Source: Planctomycetota bacterium (GTDB taxonomy: Bacteria; Planctomycetota; UBA1135). Taken from it: a stretch of 64,000 nt of DNA. A model generated the notes under the pieces. The model was not told the origin of the DNA. It did not search any database and saw only the letters and a program-made list of their open reading frames with translations. The stretch covers positions 124,001 to 188,000 of the forward strand of contig QQUA01000016.1 in assembly GCA_008501825.1 (NCBI GenBank), in the 5' to 3' direction. The position numbers and the translations under genes are program-made. This document shows positions 1 to 7,965 of this stretch, one piece after another (position 1 is the stretch's first letter; each line of letters begins with the position of its first letter).

Positions 1-183
1 GAGGACGTAGAAGCAGAAGGCGTGGCAGCCCATGTGCATCAGATCTTCGCACTTGTTGAGGCCGTCATCGGCGAACAACACGCGCGCCTCGTCGCGGCTC
101 TTTCCCCCGAAGTTCTTCCAGGCGCACTCTTGATCCAAGTCCCCTGCAACAGGAACGACTTCCTCTCGTGTTGGTGTCTTCAT
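1..183 (-). CDS. Hypothetical cassette protein, partial at window edge
   Basis: An open frame on the minus strand starts at ATG 183-181 and runs off the window after 61 codons (begins MKTPTREEVVPVAG). The visible part is soluble, acidic, and has three cysteines in its second half (near KCEDL and GCHAFC). It starts a few bases from the attC-like site at 189-251, as expected for the first gene of the next cassette. The family is not recognised. The plus-strand ORF listed at 22-408 overlaps it and is taken as a shadow. Confidence 0.55.
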   Translation of the reverse strand, partial: MKTPTREEVVPVAGDLDQECAWKNFGGKSRDEARVLFADDGLNKCEDLMHMGCHAFCFYVL

Positions 184-188
184 CGTCT

Positions 189-251
189 AAAGCTTAACTG
201 GAATGCCGTTTTGCTGACGGCGCGAAGCGCCGATTTGCTGCAACGGCTGAT
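189..251. other. Degenerate attC-like site
   Basis: An imperfect palindrome lies between cassette genes: a GCTTAAC-type left box, a GCCGTT/AACGGC inner pair, and a CGGCGCGAAGCG centre that is also found in the attC at 3810. The right R box is degenerate (GATGAAGC). It sits about 170 bp beyond the stop of the DUF3179 gene and just before the next gene start. Confidence 0.4.
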
Positions 252-424
252 GAAGCACCCTCACCGCAGGCGCAATACATGTCAAGCCACAACTCCAACC
301 CAAAGTTGCCCATCCTTTGTCATTGGTCCGGCCAGAACATTGGTGGCCTTGGAGGTTCCCTTGTCCCGCAGACCGAGACGTACTTTTACGGCTGAAAGCT
401 CTTGTTAACCTACAACAACTAGTC

Positions 425-1588
425 TCACTGCAACCTTATTAATTGACTATCTGGATGAAACTCCTTCCAGGAGAACCAGTATTCGTCCGATATCGCGAGC
501 GGTTCCAGATCCGCTTCTATCGGGCCACTCAGGTACTTGCCGCGAAGATCCCACCGCGTTCCACTGCCGCTATCCGCGAGCCTCGTGGCTCCACTGAAAA
601 CCAAGTCGACCGCCTCCCCGGCAACGATACCCTTGAACGCATTTACCGTATCGCCCACGGCAACGAAGAAGGTGTTCAGTTCTTCATTCTTGACAATTCC
701 CTGTTGGGTCAAATCGCTTTTGATATAGACAACCTGCGGCTCGGCGGCCGGGTCAAGGACTCCGATGACACGAGTTCTTGCCGGAAAGGAATCGTCTCGC
801 TTCTCCGCAGGCAGTCCTGGTGTCGCTTCACTCGCCATGATCTTTTTCCAAATACCGGGAATGGGCAATTGAAACTCCCGAAAGTCTTCTTCCGTGACCC
901 GGCACACCCTGGGCAGCGGTTCCAAGCGCTTAACCTCGCTCCACGGCAGGATCTGAAAAGGAATCATGGTCAGCGAGTACGGATGCAGTCGGCCGATGAG
1001 CGACTCGAAGGTGGCCTGCTGGAAGAAGGTCTTGGTGCGCCTGTCGGCCACGATCATGTTTGCATTCTTGAACGAACCCACGAACATTGGTCCGATATCG
1101 GTGACATCGAAGGGGATGATGCTGCGGCACATGGCGCAGTATGTGAGAGCAACGATGCGATCCCCGAACCGGTCATTGACGATGTGATGATGGACGACGT
1201 AGTCCAGCGGATAGGCCTTTGACTCGCCACCGTACTCGATAACCGCCAGTTGCATTTCCTCGGCAAGAGGCAGTTCTAGCGGGGCCTCCGCCATGGTCGG
1301 ATAATCGACCGCCGGAAACGCCGTTTCCTGATGCATCCGGTAGGCCAAGACTACGGCCAAACCCAGAAGCCCTAGCGGAACCGCTGATTCGGGTCTGAAT
1401 GAACCCGAATCGATTACGTACCGCGCCTCCCAAAGCAGCCCCACCCCCAGGAGCGACCAGACAAGCGGCTTGCGAATGAAGTAGTGGTAGTAGAGCCACT
1501 GAATGGGGAAAAGACTGATAAGGGCCATATAGATAGCCGCAGTTCCGACCAACACCGCGATGACGGCGAGTACAAACAGAAGGATCAC
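425..1588 (-). CDS. DUF3179 family membrane-anchored protein
   Basis: The 387-residue protein has three hydrophobic segments in its first ~90 residues (about 1-24, 42-60, 69-85) followed by a soluble DUF3179 domain. Typical DUF3179 features are a TYCAMCRS motif near residue 150, then GSFKNANM and DRRTKTFFQQ, which align with the family's Cys pair and D-R-x-T-x-S/F-x-W/Q-Q segment. DUF3179 proteins have no established biochemical role. The visible Cys-x-x-Cys suggests a metal or redox site, which is inference. It occupies one integron cassette, with attC-like sequences on both sides and no other gene in the cassette. Confidence 0.75.
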   Translation of the reverse strand: MILLFVLAVIAVLVGTAAIYMALISLFPIQWLYYHYFIRKPLVWSLLGVGLLWEARYVIDSGSFRPESAVPLGLLGLAVVLAYRMHQETAFPAVDYPTMAEAPLELPLAEEMQLAVIEYGGESKAYPLDYVVHHHIVNDRFGDRIVALTYCAMCRSIIPFDVTDIGPMFVGSFKNANMIVADRRTKTFFQQATFESLIGRLHPYSLTMIPFQILPWSEVKRLEPLPRVCRVTEEDFREFQLPIPGIWKKIMASEATPGLPAEKRDDSFPARTRVIGVLDPAAEPQVVYIKSDLTQQGIVKNEELNTFFVAVGDTVNAFKGIVAGEAVDLVFSGATRLADSGSGTRWDLRGKYLSGPIEADLEPLAISDEYWFSWKEFHPDSQLIRLQ

Positions 1589-1604
1589 TCCGCGCTCCTC
1601 CGGT

Positions 1605-1639
1605 GGCTAACGGATATCCCGGTCAGCGGCTCGTTAGAT
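1605..1639. other. Short attC-like site
   Basis: A GGCTAAC box and a GTTAGAT box are separated by only 21 bp containing GGTCAGCGGC. At 35 bp it is shorter than usual attC sites. Its position between cassette genes and its R boxes support a deleted or minimal attC. Confidence 0.4.
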
Positions 1640-1646
1640 GGCATCC

Positions 1647-2321
1647 TCAACTCTGTCGGCGTTCGAGGCATCGAATGCCCTCAGTATAGTTCTTGTCTTT
1701 GTCGACTGCTGCCTGCAGACACTCGGTCGGATCACGGTCCTCGGCCGCAACTTCTTGCAGGAATTCTTCGTATGCCTTGATTGTGAACCGATCATCTGGA
1801 TCCAGGCTTATCGCCTTCTCGAAGTACCGTCTGGCTTCAGTGTCTCTGCCGTGACAAGCAAGCATCCGCGCATAGTCGCGGAGAGCCAAAACGGATTCCG
1901 AGTCGTGATCCAGCGCAGCCCGGAAGTTCTCTTCTGCGTCGCCATATCGGCTCCTGCGCCACAGGAACTCCTCAGCGTAAACGGCATGAACAAGGGCTAG
2001 ATGGTCACCTAGTTCCAGGGCTAACAGAAACGACGCCTCACTATCAGCGACTCGCTCCAGCCGGTTGTAAACCACGCCCAAGTAAACGCGAGCGATTCCC
2101 AATGCAGGATCTAGGTTCACTGCACGTTCAAGACAAGATCGTGCATCATTAAGGTCCCTTCCGAGCCCAAACGTCAACCAACCAAGTTTTGACCATCCGC
2201 TTGCATGGCTGGGATCCGTTTCCACGGCCCGCCGGAACTCCCGCTCTGCTGCTTCCAGACAGCCTCGCTCAATTGCCGCAAGCCCGTTCTCGTAGTAGGT
2301 ATCTGCAGTGGAAAAACTCAT
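1647..2321 (-). CDS. TPR repeat protein (cassette gene)
   Basis: A 224-residue protein made almost wholly of tetratricopeptide repeats: successive helix pairs with the W/Y-LG-Y and A-x-x-x-F-x-x-A-x-x-x-x-P pattern, e.g. YYENGLAAIERGCLEAAERE, AWKL-like GWSKLGW, AIARVYLGVVY. There is no signal peptide or membrane segment, so it is probably a cytoplasmic scaffold. The start ATG at 2321 is only six bases from the attC at 2327-2393, so the 5' untranslated part is supplied by the attC itself. No catalytic domain is visible and a partner cannot be named. Confidence 0.75.
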   Translation of the reverse strand: MSFSTADTYYENGLAAIERGCLEAAEREFRRAVETDPSHASGWSKLGWLTFGLGRDLNDARSCLERAVNLDPALGIARVYLGVVYNRLERVADSEASFLLALELGDHLALVHAVYAEEFLWRRSRYGDAEENFRAALDHDSESVLALRDYARMLACHGRDTEARRYFEKAISLDPDDRFTIKAYEEFLQEVAAEDRDPTECLQAAVDKDKNYTEGIRCLERRQS

Positions 2322-2326
2322 CGCCA

Positions 2327-2393
2327 GTCTAAAGGTTCTGCGATTCAGCAGTGGTGCGCGCAGCGGACCGTCTGATGCAATCGCTTGTTAGAC
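2327..2393. other. attC site (67 bp)
   Basis: Nearly identical over its whole length to the attC at 2840-2906 (shared ATTCAGCAGTGGTGCGCGCA core and GATGCAATCGCTTGTTAG end). The right box is GTTAGAC. The left box GTCTAAA has lost the final C of TAAC. It separates the small membrane protein cassette from the TPR cassette. Confidence 0.75.
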
Positions 2394-2421
2394 CGCCGCT
2401 CCGTGTGGGCTCTCACGACCA

Positions 2422-2805
2422 TCAAGGCCCCGATCCCCGCAGAGAAGGAAGCAGGAGCAGCACGATTTGGGTAATACTCAGCACTGTGCCGAATGGAAGA
2501 TACCAAAGGCCAAGCACTGCACAGACGAGCATCGCCGTCCACGCCCATGGTAGCTGTAGCACAAAGCAAACCATGGCACCCAGCCACGCGATCCCGAGAG
2601 CGAGGTGGATCGACTTCATCAAGGTCGAGCGGGGCTCGATCCCAACCGCCGACACGACTTTGGACCATGGTCCGAGCTGCCCAGCGAACGGACCGGAACT
2701 GGGAGTCACGTAGTCCCCGACAATGAGCGCTCGTCCCCCGTCGAAGGCCAACCAGCCTCCCTCGATGAACGCCAAGGCGACAACGATCCAAGCAAGCCAA
2801 TGCAT
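2422..2805 (-). CDS. Small integral membrane protein (cassette gene)
   Basis: A protein of about 127 residues with hydrophobic stretches near the N-terminus (WLAWIVVALAFIEGGWLAF), mid-protein (IHLALGIAWLGAMVCFVL) and C-terminus (AMLVCAVLGLWYLPFGTVLSI and following): three or four membrane helices. The ORF opens at 2826, but ATG 2805 is preferred because an AGGAGA Shine-Dalgarno lies about nine bases upstream. The family is not recognised. Cassettes encoding small membrane proteins are common in integrons. Confidence 0.65.
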   Translation of the reverse strand: MHWLAWIVVALAFIEGGWLAFDGGRALIVGDYVTPSSGPFAGQLGPWSKVVSAVGIEPRSTLMKSIHLALGIAWLGAMVCFVLQLPWAWTAMLVCAVLGLWYLPFGTVLSITQIVLLLLPSLRGSGP

Positions 2806-2839
2806 TCTGGAGTTCTCCTTTCGCATGGTATTCCTGCCG

Positions 2840-2906
2840 GCCTAACGGTTCTGCGATTCAGCAGTGGTGCGCGCAGCGGATCGTCTGATGCAATCGCTTG
2901 TTAGGC
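2840..2906. other. attC site (67 bp)
   Basis: The clearest attC in the array: perfect outer boxes GCCTAAC and GTTAGGC, inner complementary arms (GATTCAGC / GATGCAATCGC region) and a GC-rich centre with GTGCGCGCAG. It lies directly beyond the stop of the DmpA-like gene and before the small membrane protein gene. Confidence 0.85.
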
Positions 2907-2928
2907 CGGCAAGCCCGATCTTGGGAGA

Positions 2929-3726
2929 TCATTCATTGAGCCGATTGTATCGGCGCAAGACATCTCGCAGTTCGTCGTGAGGAAGTGCATGGACCGTGGT
3001 TCCGTTCAACCCGGTCATCGTCTCCGCAGCAACGAGCGAGTTGATGACCGCTTCCTCCGTGGCCTGAATCGTCGCGGTGAAGAGCGGCCCCATTTCGTAG
3101 GGCCCCACAGTTTCGGTGCGCATGCGCTCCGGCGGGCCGTCGACCCATTCGTACTTCATCGTCGAGAACGCGATCACGACATCGCCGGAAAAGGGGCTCG
3201 CAGTGGCGCCGTTTCGAGCAAGCCCCAGCGTCGCCCGGCGTGCAAGCGCCTTCAGCGTCAATGGGCTGAGCGGTGCATCCGTTGCCACGACGACGATCAC
3301 AGAGCGCCCCTTTCGCTCCTCGTTAGTCGTCTCCTTCGCGGAAGCCTCATGGTACTCGGGAAGCAGCGTACTGAGCTCTCGCCCCACGGGCACACCTGCA
3401 ACACGCAACTCGTCACGGTCTCCGTAGTTCGTCTGCACGAGGACGCCCACGGAGTAGGCGCCGTCCTCCGCCGCAAGAACTCTTGAGGATGTGCCGATCC
3501 CGGCTTTGAAGTCGTGGCAGTACATTCCGGTTCCTCCGCCCACGCTTCCCTCAGCCACGGGGCCGGATTTGGCGCCTTCAAGCGCGTCGAAGACATGCTG
3601 CTCGCGGATGGGAAAGACGAGGTAGTTGCTGAGATCGCCGTCCCACGTGTCAGCGACGACGGGCATGAGGACTGGGTTGTCTGGGAAGTGCTTGGCTGAC
3701 CACTTGATCACGGCCGTGATCTGCAT
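2929..3726 (-). pseudogene. P1/DmpA-type (S58) aminopeptidase, N-terminally truncated
   Basis: The 265 visible residues match the second two-thirds of DmpA-like peptidases: VVADTWDG, GPVAEGSVGGGTGM, GIGTSSRVL, the self-cleavage segment GRSVIVVVATDAPL with its nucleophilic Ser, and ARRATLGLARNG. Family members are about 340-380 residues and begin with a conserved ~100-residue segment that is absent here. The cassette boundary (attC at 3810-3866) lies only ~85 bp upstream, so the missing part cannot fit. A short alternative ORF (begins MREFWSEFLEAESL) occupies that gap in another frame and may be the start of an unrelated cassette gene joined to the fragment. Probably inactive, or a remodelled peptide. 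Confidence 0.7.
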
Positions 3727-3809
3727 CCCATTTTTGGTCCACGAGTAATGAGACTTTCGGCCTCCAGGAATTCACTCCAGAACTCACGCATCTCGCTCTC
3801 GCCTTACAT

Positions 3810-3866
3810 GGCTAACGGGTTCGGCATTCAGCGGCGCGAAGCGTCCACGGCAACGCCTGGTTAGCC
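3810..3866. other. attC site (57 bp)
   Basis: Boxes GGCTAAC and GTTAGCC enclose inner arms GGCATTCAGC and the ACGGCAACGCC region around a GGCGCGAAGCG centre. The length is at the classical minimum for attC. It starts five bases beyond the OLD nuclease stop codon at 3871. Confidence 0.8.
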
Positions 3867-3870
3867 CTCT

Positions 3871-5592
3871 TTACTGATCAATTACCCACAAACCCCGCTC
3901 GGCATCTGTAACGCTCTCCTCAACATAGCTAACAACTCTATCACTCAGTTCTTGGCTCGAGGAGTAGAAACAAGGGTGGTTCCCGTCCAGGATCTGATCT
4001 AAAAGAGTGTCTAGTTCATTGCTAAAATCTCCGGATGCAAGCTTTCTCAGGGCGTTAAATGGCTTGTCAGAATTGACGCTTTCCTGGAAGTAATACTCTT
4101 CGAAGTCGGGCACGTGGACCAAGGTAAACGACTCCGGCAACTCGGCAGAACGCCTATCGACCGTTTCCCGGATAGAGGCGTTGACCGACCATGCTCCGTT
4201 TCGAGCGGTTCCATCACCGCGCCTACATCTCGGGGAATCGGAATCATGAACTGCGACATAGCCGGTTCCAAACTGGTTTAGAATCTTTCCGAAGGTAGGG
4301 ATGTTCCCCTTTCCAAGGCAATTGACGACATGTATCCTTTTTGCAGCCTCATGGACAGAATCTTCAGCTAGCTTTTGGAATACGGCCATTTCAGTATCCC
4401 CCTCGACCAGAATCACATGTTCAGCAAAGAAAAACTCATTTACGGTGGGATGACAGAGTCGAATCATTTTCAATGCCTCTCGCTCATCTTGTGAAAATTG
4501 GGCGCTTTCCGTTTGGAAGGTCCTTACCTGTTCATCCTGAGTTGAGTTCACTCTGACAATAGTCGTATGTGGCTTTGAAACATCCACGAAAACAGGGGAG
4601 TGCGTAGAGGCAATCACCTGCCAACTCGCCAACTCAGCGATCTTGTAGAGACTTTCACGTGCATCCCGAACAGCAGGAGGATGCAAAAAACTCTCTGGTT
4701 CATCGATCAAGAGGATCTTCATAGTATCTGCCCCTAGCCTCTTCGTTCCCCTCTTGACGTGGCCAGAGTCAGCAAGGGCGCTAAGCGCAGACCAAAGAAA
4801 TGCCCGTTGTAGTCCGGTACCTTGAACGCTCAACGGCAGTGGAGCATGATCTCCCTTGGCAATGCGGAGATGAGAGCCGGAGCCGATAATTTTTTCGGGC
4901 TCAAGTTTACCGATAGCCTTTTCAAGCTTAACTGTGTGGCCATCAAAAACATCTGATAGCCTTCCCATAACCAGTTCGCATGTTTCATCAATTTTGTCCT
5001 GGACAGTTTCGGAGACCGAATCTGCCAACTTACTGATCTCCTCAAGAATGCCCGCCACCTGAGTAGAGTCGCTCTTAACAGATTCCTTTACTGCCTCCGA
5101 CAATATCGCAACGATTTGCTTTTCGCGTTCATCCGGCGGATCTGTCGGTTTGATGCGAAGAGGGAACGGTACTCGGCTGGCAATTAGGCTGTCCCAACCA
5201 CCCATCCCCCCTTCCTGCCATGCTGTATCCGAGGGATTCCAAGAGAACTTCTTGGCTTTTTGGTCAGGACCGGGCCAAACCCATTTCAGCCTTATGCAAC
5301 CACCGAGTTCGTCATGGTCGAATTTCCAGTCGTTGCCAAGCTTCTCCAAGTCTTCGGCAGTTACTTCATTGAAAGTTGCCTCGATTTCAATCTCATTGCT
5401 CCCCTCTTCATTATGAAAACTGGAAATAGGCAATGCCTTACCTGAACTTGCAAACGCTTCATATGCATCAAGGATCGTTGACTTGCCACAATTATTGGGA
5501 CCGATTAGGAGAACAATATTGTCAATTCTGATTTCAACACCATCTTCGTTGATGTTTTTAAAGTTTCGCACAGTCATTAGTGAGAGTTTCAT
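3871..5592 (-). CDS. OLD-family ATP-dependent nuclease (ABC ATPase + TOPRIM), cassette-borne
   Basis: The 573-residue protein has an SMC/RecF-like ATPase with Walker A GPNNCGKST (residues 31-39), a signature region near LSVQGTGLQRAF, and Walker B ILLIDEPESFLHP (about 290). A TOPRIM domain follows, with the acidic VILVEGDTEMAVF motif (about 390) and HDSDSP. This order is that of class 1 OLD nucleases, several of which (GajA-like, PARIS-like and retron-associated effectors) act in phage defence. The gene is visibly richer in A+T than the chromosomal genes to its right, consistent with acquisition. It stands alone in its cassette, so a stand-alone OLD role is more likely than a Gabija pair. The exact substrate is unknown. 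Confidence 0.85.
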   Translation of the reverse strand: MKLSLMTVRNFKNINEDGVEIRIDNIVLLIGPNNCGKSTILDAYEAFASSGKALPISSFHNEEGSNEIEIEATFNEVTAEDLEKLGNDWKFDHDELGGCIRLKWVWPGPDQKAKKFSWNPSDTAWQEGGMGGWDSLIASRVPFPLRIKPTDPPDEREKQIVAILSEAVKESVKSDSTQVAGILEEISKLADSVSETVQDKIDETCELVMGRLSDVFDGHTVKLEKAIGKLEPEKIIGSGSHLRIAKGDHAPLPLSVQGTGLQRAFLWSALSALADSGHVKRGTKRLGADTMKILLIDEPESFLHPPAVRDARESLYKIAELASWQVIASTHSPVFVDVSKPHTTIVRVNSTQDEQVRTFQTESAQFSQDEREALKMIRLCHPTVNEFFFAEHVILVEGDTEMAVFQKLAEDSVHEAAKRIHVVNCLGKGNIPTFGKILNQFGTGYVAVHDSDSPRCRRGDGTARNGAWSVNASIRETVDRRSAELPESFTLVHVPDFEEYYFQESVNSDKPFNALRKLASGDFSNELDTLLDQILDGNHPCFYSSSQELSDRVVSYVEESVTDAERGLWVIDQ

Positions 5593-6094
5593 AGCTTCGT
5601 ATTGTTGGGATAACTTGTGTTGGACAGACCTGCATAGGTCGGGAAAGACAGCGTGCCGACCTGTCGATTGAGTTTGTGCTCGGTCGCCAACCCTGAAGGG
5701 AACTCGGATTGTCGCGGAGAGTTGCGACCGGATGAGAGCGGACCCTGTCCGGGCAATCCTTCGCCCTCGCGCAAGAGGGAAGCTCCGGCAAAGGCGGTCA
5801 ACGAAACGTCCGACACAGGCCGAGCCGCTTGTACGTCCGTGACGGCGGACGTTGCCACTGGAATGCGGACCTGCCTAATTCCGAGCATCATGGCCTTTGT
5901 TCTCTTAGTAATACGCGTTCGGTAAAGAGTTGCGAGACTCCCACGGAGGGAGCCTTTCGATGGCAACTCATGATAACAAACTGCACGGGCCAAGCTCAAT
6001 TCATTCAATGGGGACAGTGGAAAGCGAAAACCTGAACCGGTCAGAGTTTTTCCATCAAGAGAAACCACGATCCCGCCTATGCTTGGCTGCAAAG
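5593..6094. other. 500-bp intergenic region at cassette/chromosome junction
   Basis: No convincing gene is seen. The ORFs called here on both strands are Arg/Ser/Pro-rich and mutually overlapping. Small inverted repeats occur near the OLD start (GACCT/AGGTC around 5625, AGGTCGG/CCGACCT around 5636-5662). The integron platform end (attI or a lost integrase) would be expected here but is not recognisable. The right part carries the untranslated leader and start region of rsmE. Confidence 0.4.
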
Positions 6095-6826
6095 ATGCGC
6101 TTGTTCTTCCTGGATGCGCCGCCCGAGGCTGACGGGCCATGGTTTCCGGAGCGGAGCCTGCAACGCCATTTCCGGGCTCTGCGTTTGAACCCGGGAGATC
6201 AGGTGGAATTCGTCTGCCAGCAAACTCGGCGGCGTGGAGAACTGCAAGCCGACGGCAGTTGGCAGCTACAGCCGGCTCGAGAGCTTCCGCCGGATCCTTT
6301 CCAGCCGCTGATCCTGGCCACCGCCTGGCCCAAGGGAAATCGCGGCGACCGTCTGGTGCAAAGCGCCACCGAAGCCGGGGTCGGAATCTTGCAAGCTCTG
6401 CTCTGCCAGCGCTCCGTTGCCGGCACCAAGCCGTTCGGCGAAGAAAGGATCCAGCGCTGGCACCGCTTGATGCAGGAAACCGGCCAGCAATGCGGCCGCT
6501 TTCACCTCCCCAAATGGCAAGGTCCACCGATTTCGCTTCCGGAATATTTGGCGAAAGCTCCCGGCCCTTGCCTGGCTCTGGTTCCCGACGCTCCCCTCCT
6601 GAAGCAGACTTTGTCCAAGCTGCCGGCCTCCACGGCGGAACAACCCCTGAGCCTGTTAATCGGTCCGGAAGGCGGTTTCAGTCCCGACGAATTGACCTTG
6701 TTGGATCAAGCCGGCGTCCCTCGAGCCGGCTTGTTGGCCACGGTTTTGCGGGTGGAAGTGGCCGGGCCCATGGCCGCCGCCCTTTACCAACACCTCACAG
6801 CCAACCCCGCTCCACAAAGGAAGTGA
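6095..6826 (+). CDS. rsmE: 16S rRNA m3U1498 methyltransferase RsmE
   Basis: A 243-residue SAM-dependent SPOUT methyltransferase. RsmE methylates N3 of U1498 in 16S rRNA. The N-terminal PUA-like part (MRLFFLD, FRALRLNPGDQVEFV) is followed by the trefoil-knot SAM site LLIGPEGGFSPDE and VLRVEVAGPMAAALY, the latter replacing the usual LRTETA version. The ORF extends upstream to 5930, but ATG 6095 gives the normal family N-terminus. The 3' end overlaps the convergent radC-like gene by about 32 bp. It is the first chromosomal housekeeping gene to the right of the cassette array. Confidence 0.9.
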   Translation: MRLFFLDAPPEADGPWFPERSLQRHFRALRLNPGDQVEFVCQQTRRRGELQADGSWQLQPARELPPDPFQPLILATAWPKGNRGDRLVQSATEAGVGILQALLCQRSVAGTKPFGEERIQRWHRLMQETGQQCGRFHLPKWQGPPISLPEYLAKAPGPCLALVPDAPLLKQTLSKLPASTAEQPLSLLIGPEGGFSPDELTLLDQAGVPRAGLLATVLRVEVAGPMAAALYQHLTANPAPQRK

Positions 6827-7454
6827 AGCAGCCGGCTCCCAGGATCACGTGGTCCAGGAGTTCGATGCCCAACAGCCGGCCGGCCCGCCGCAACCTTTTG
6901 GTCGTCGCCCGATCATCGGCAGAAGGTTCAGGATCGCCGGAAGGGTGATTATGAGCCACCACTACCGCCGCCGCCCGGTGCAGCAACGCCGGAGCGAACA
7001 CTTCCCGGGGATGGACCAAAGAGGCGGTCAGGGTGCCTTCGCTGATTTTCTCCTCCCACAACAAACGGCCTTTCACGTCCAGATAAAGGGCCCAAAAACA
7101 CTCCACCCGCACTCCCTGCACCCTGGAAGCCAGGTATTGGTACACGGCTTCCCCACCGCGCATGGTTTGCGGCCGTTGAACCTGGCGGCATTGAATCCTT
7201 CGTCCCAATTCCACCGCCGCCTGCAAGCGCCAACCAACGTCGGCAACCAGCCCCAAGTGCCGACTGATTTCCACCGCTTCCAAACCGGCCAAGGCGGCCA
7301 AACCGCCGAGGCGCCGGACGGATTTTTCCCAGGATTCTCCTCCCGGATGCTGGCAAAGACGGGCCAACAACCGCTCGTCGCTCAGTTTTTGAGGCGGCGA
7401 CAGAGAGTCGGCGGGAGCCAGAGGATCGATTTTGGAAACGGCGAGTTCGAGCAT
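6795..7454 (-). CDS. radC: RadC-family JAB1/MPN metalloprotein
   Basis: About 219 residues. The C-terminal RadC/JAMM domain carries the zinc motif HNHPSGDPEPSADD (H-x-H-P-S-G-(x)-D form) and the closing LLGIELLDHVILG segment. An N-terminal helical part of ~95 residues resembles the UPF0758 helix-hairpin-helix region. RadC proteins are annotated as DNA-repair related, but their function is not firmly established. The ORF opens at 7541. ATG 7454 (MLELAVSKIDP) is chosen because the first 29 residues are atypical for the family. Convergent with, and overlapping, rsmE. Confidence 0.85.
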   Translation of the reverse strand: MLELAVSKIDPLAPADSLSPPQKLSDERLLARLCQHPGGESWEKSVRRLGGLAALAGLEAVEISRHLGLVADVGWRLQAAVELGRRIQCRQVQRPQTMRGGEAVYQYLASRVQGVRVECFWALYLDVKGRLLWEEKISEGTLTASLVHPREVFAPALLHRAAAVVVAHNHPSGDPEPSADDRATTKRLRRAGRLLGIELLDHVILGAGCFTSFVERGWL

Positions 7455-7638
7455 GGTGAGGTTTTGAAAACCGATTTCGGTTTTGCTTAGGCAGACGCAA
7501 TCGCGCCGCTTGGTTACAAAGCTTTCCGAGTTCCTCTTCATTTTTTCTTAAAAAAAGAGGGATCGAGTTCCGATGGAAGGACATCCAACTTGCGGGAAGG
7601 TCATCCGTTCACCGGTTCTGAGCCGGTCTCCAAGCCCC

Positions 7639-7947
7639 ATGCAAAATCCTGCCGATACCCCCTCCCCCCCGGATCCCCTGCTCCGAGTCGAAAGCTGGGA
7701 CCCCCATGCCTGCAACTACCGATTGTTGGAATGGGCCAAGTTGGGAGCCTGGGAAAGGGAAGGCGCCCATTTTCAAACGGACCAGCCGCAAAAATACGAC
7801 CGGGAAACCCGTTTGCGCCTGCGTCTTCAATTCGGCCGGCGTTTCGGCATCAACGATTTAGAGAAACGGCAACCCCGGCAAGCGGTGGTGGTCCACCTCG
7901 ACCCGGAGGACCAAGGCGCACGCATTCAAGTGCGTTGGTGCTCTTGA
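7639..7947 (+). CDS. Small hypothetical protein
   Basis: About 102 residues from ATG 7639 (ORF open from 7573). It is a soluble, Arg-rich protein with a plausible core (SWDPHACNYRLLEWAKLG, YDRETRLRLRLQFGRRFG, QAVVVHLDPEDQGARIQVRW). Natural composition, and the gap it fills between radC and the convergent peptidase gene, support a real gene. Homology is not recognised. An overlapping +1-frame ORF (7590-7961) is Pro/Arg-rich and less protein-like. Confidence 0.5.
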   Translation: MQNPADTPSPPDPLLRVESWDPHACNYRLLEWAKLGAWEREGAHFQTDQPQKYDRETRLRLRLQFGRRFGINDLEKRQPRQAVVVHLDPEDQGARIQVRWCS

Positions 7948-7965
7948 AGCCACAAACTTGAAATC

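Larger units (their letters stand above)
1..5592 (-). mobile_element. Integron gene-cassette array without visible integrase (CALIN-like)
   Basis: Six consecutive minus-strand genes are each followed, on the 3' side, by an attC-like imperfect palindrome with R-box ends of the form RYYTAAC...GTTARRY. The best sites are at 2840-2906, 2327-2393 and 3810-3866; those at 1605-1639 and 189-251 are weaker. Genes of unrelated function, one orientation and one site per gene are the hallmark of cassettes. The attI end should lie beyond 5592, but the next recognisable gene there is rsmE and no IntI tyrosine recombinase is seen. The array is therefore probably an integrase-less attC cluster. It runs off the left edge of the window. 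Confidence 0.8.

Noticed and set aside
22-408. Plus-strand ORF of 128 aa
   Set aside because: It overlaps a better minus-strand cassette gene and an attC-like site, and its composition is not protein-like.
5589-6527. 312-aa minus-strand ORF across rsmE
   Set aside because: It covers the antisense of the well-supported rsmE gene and has a low-complexity Arg/Ser/Gly composition.
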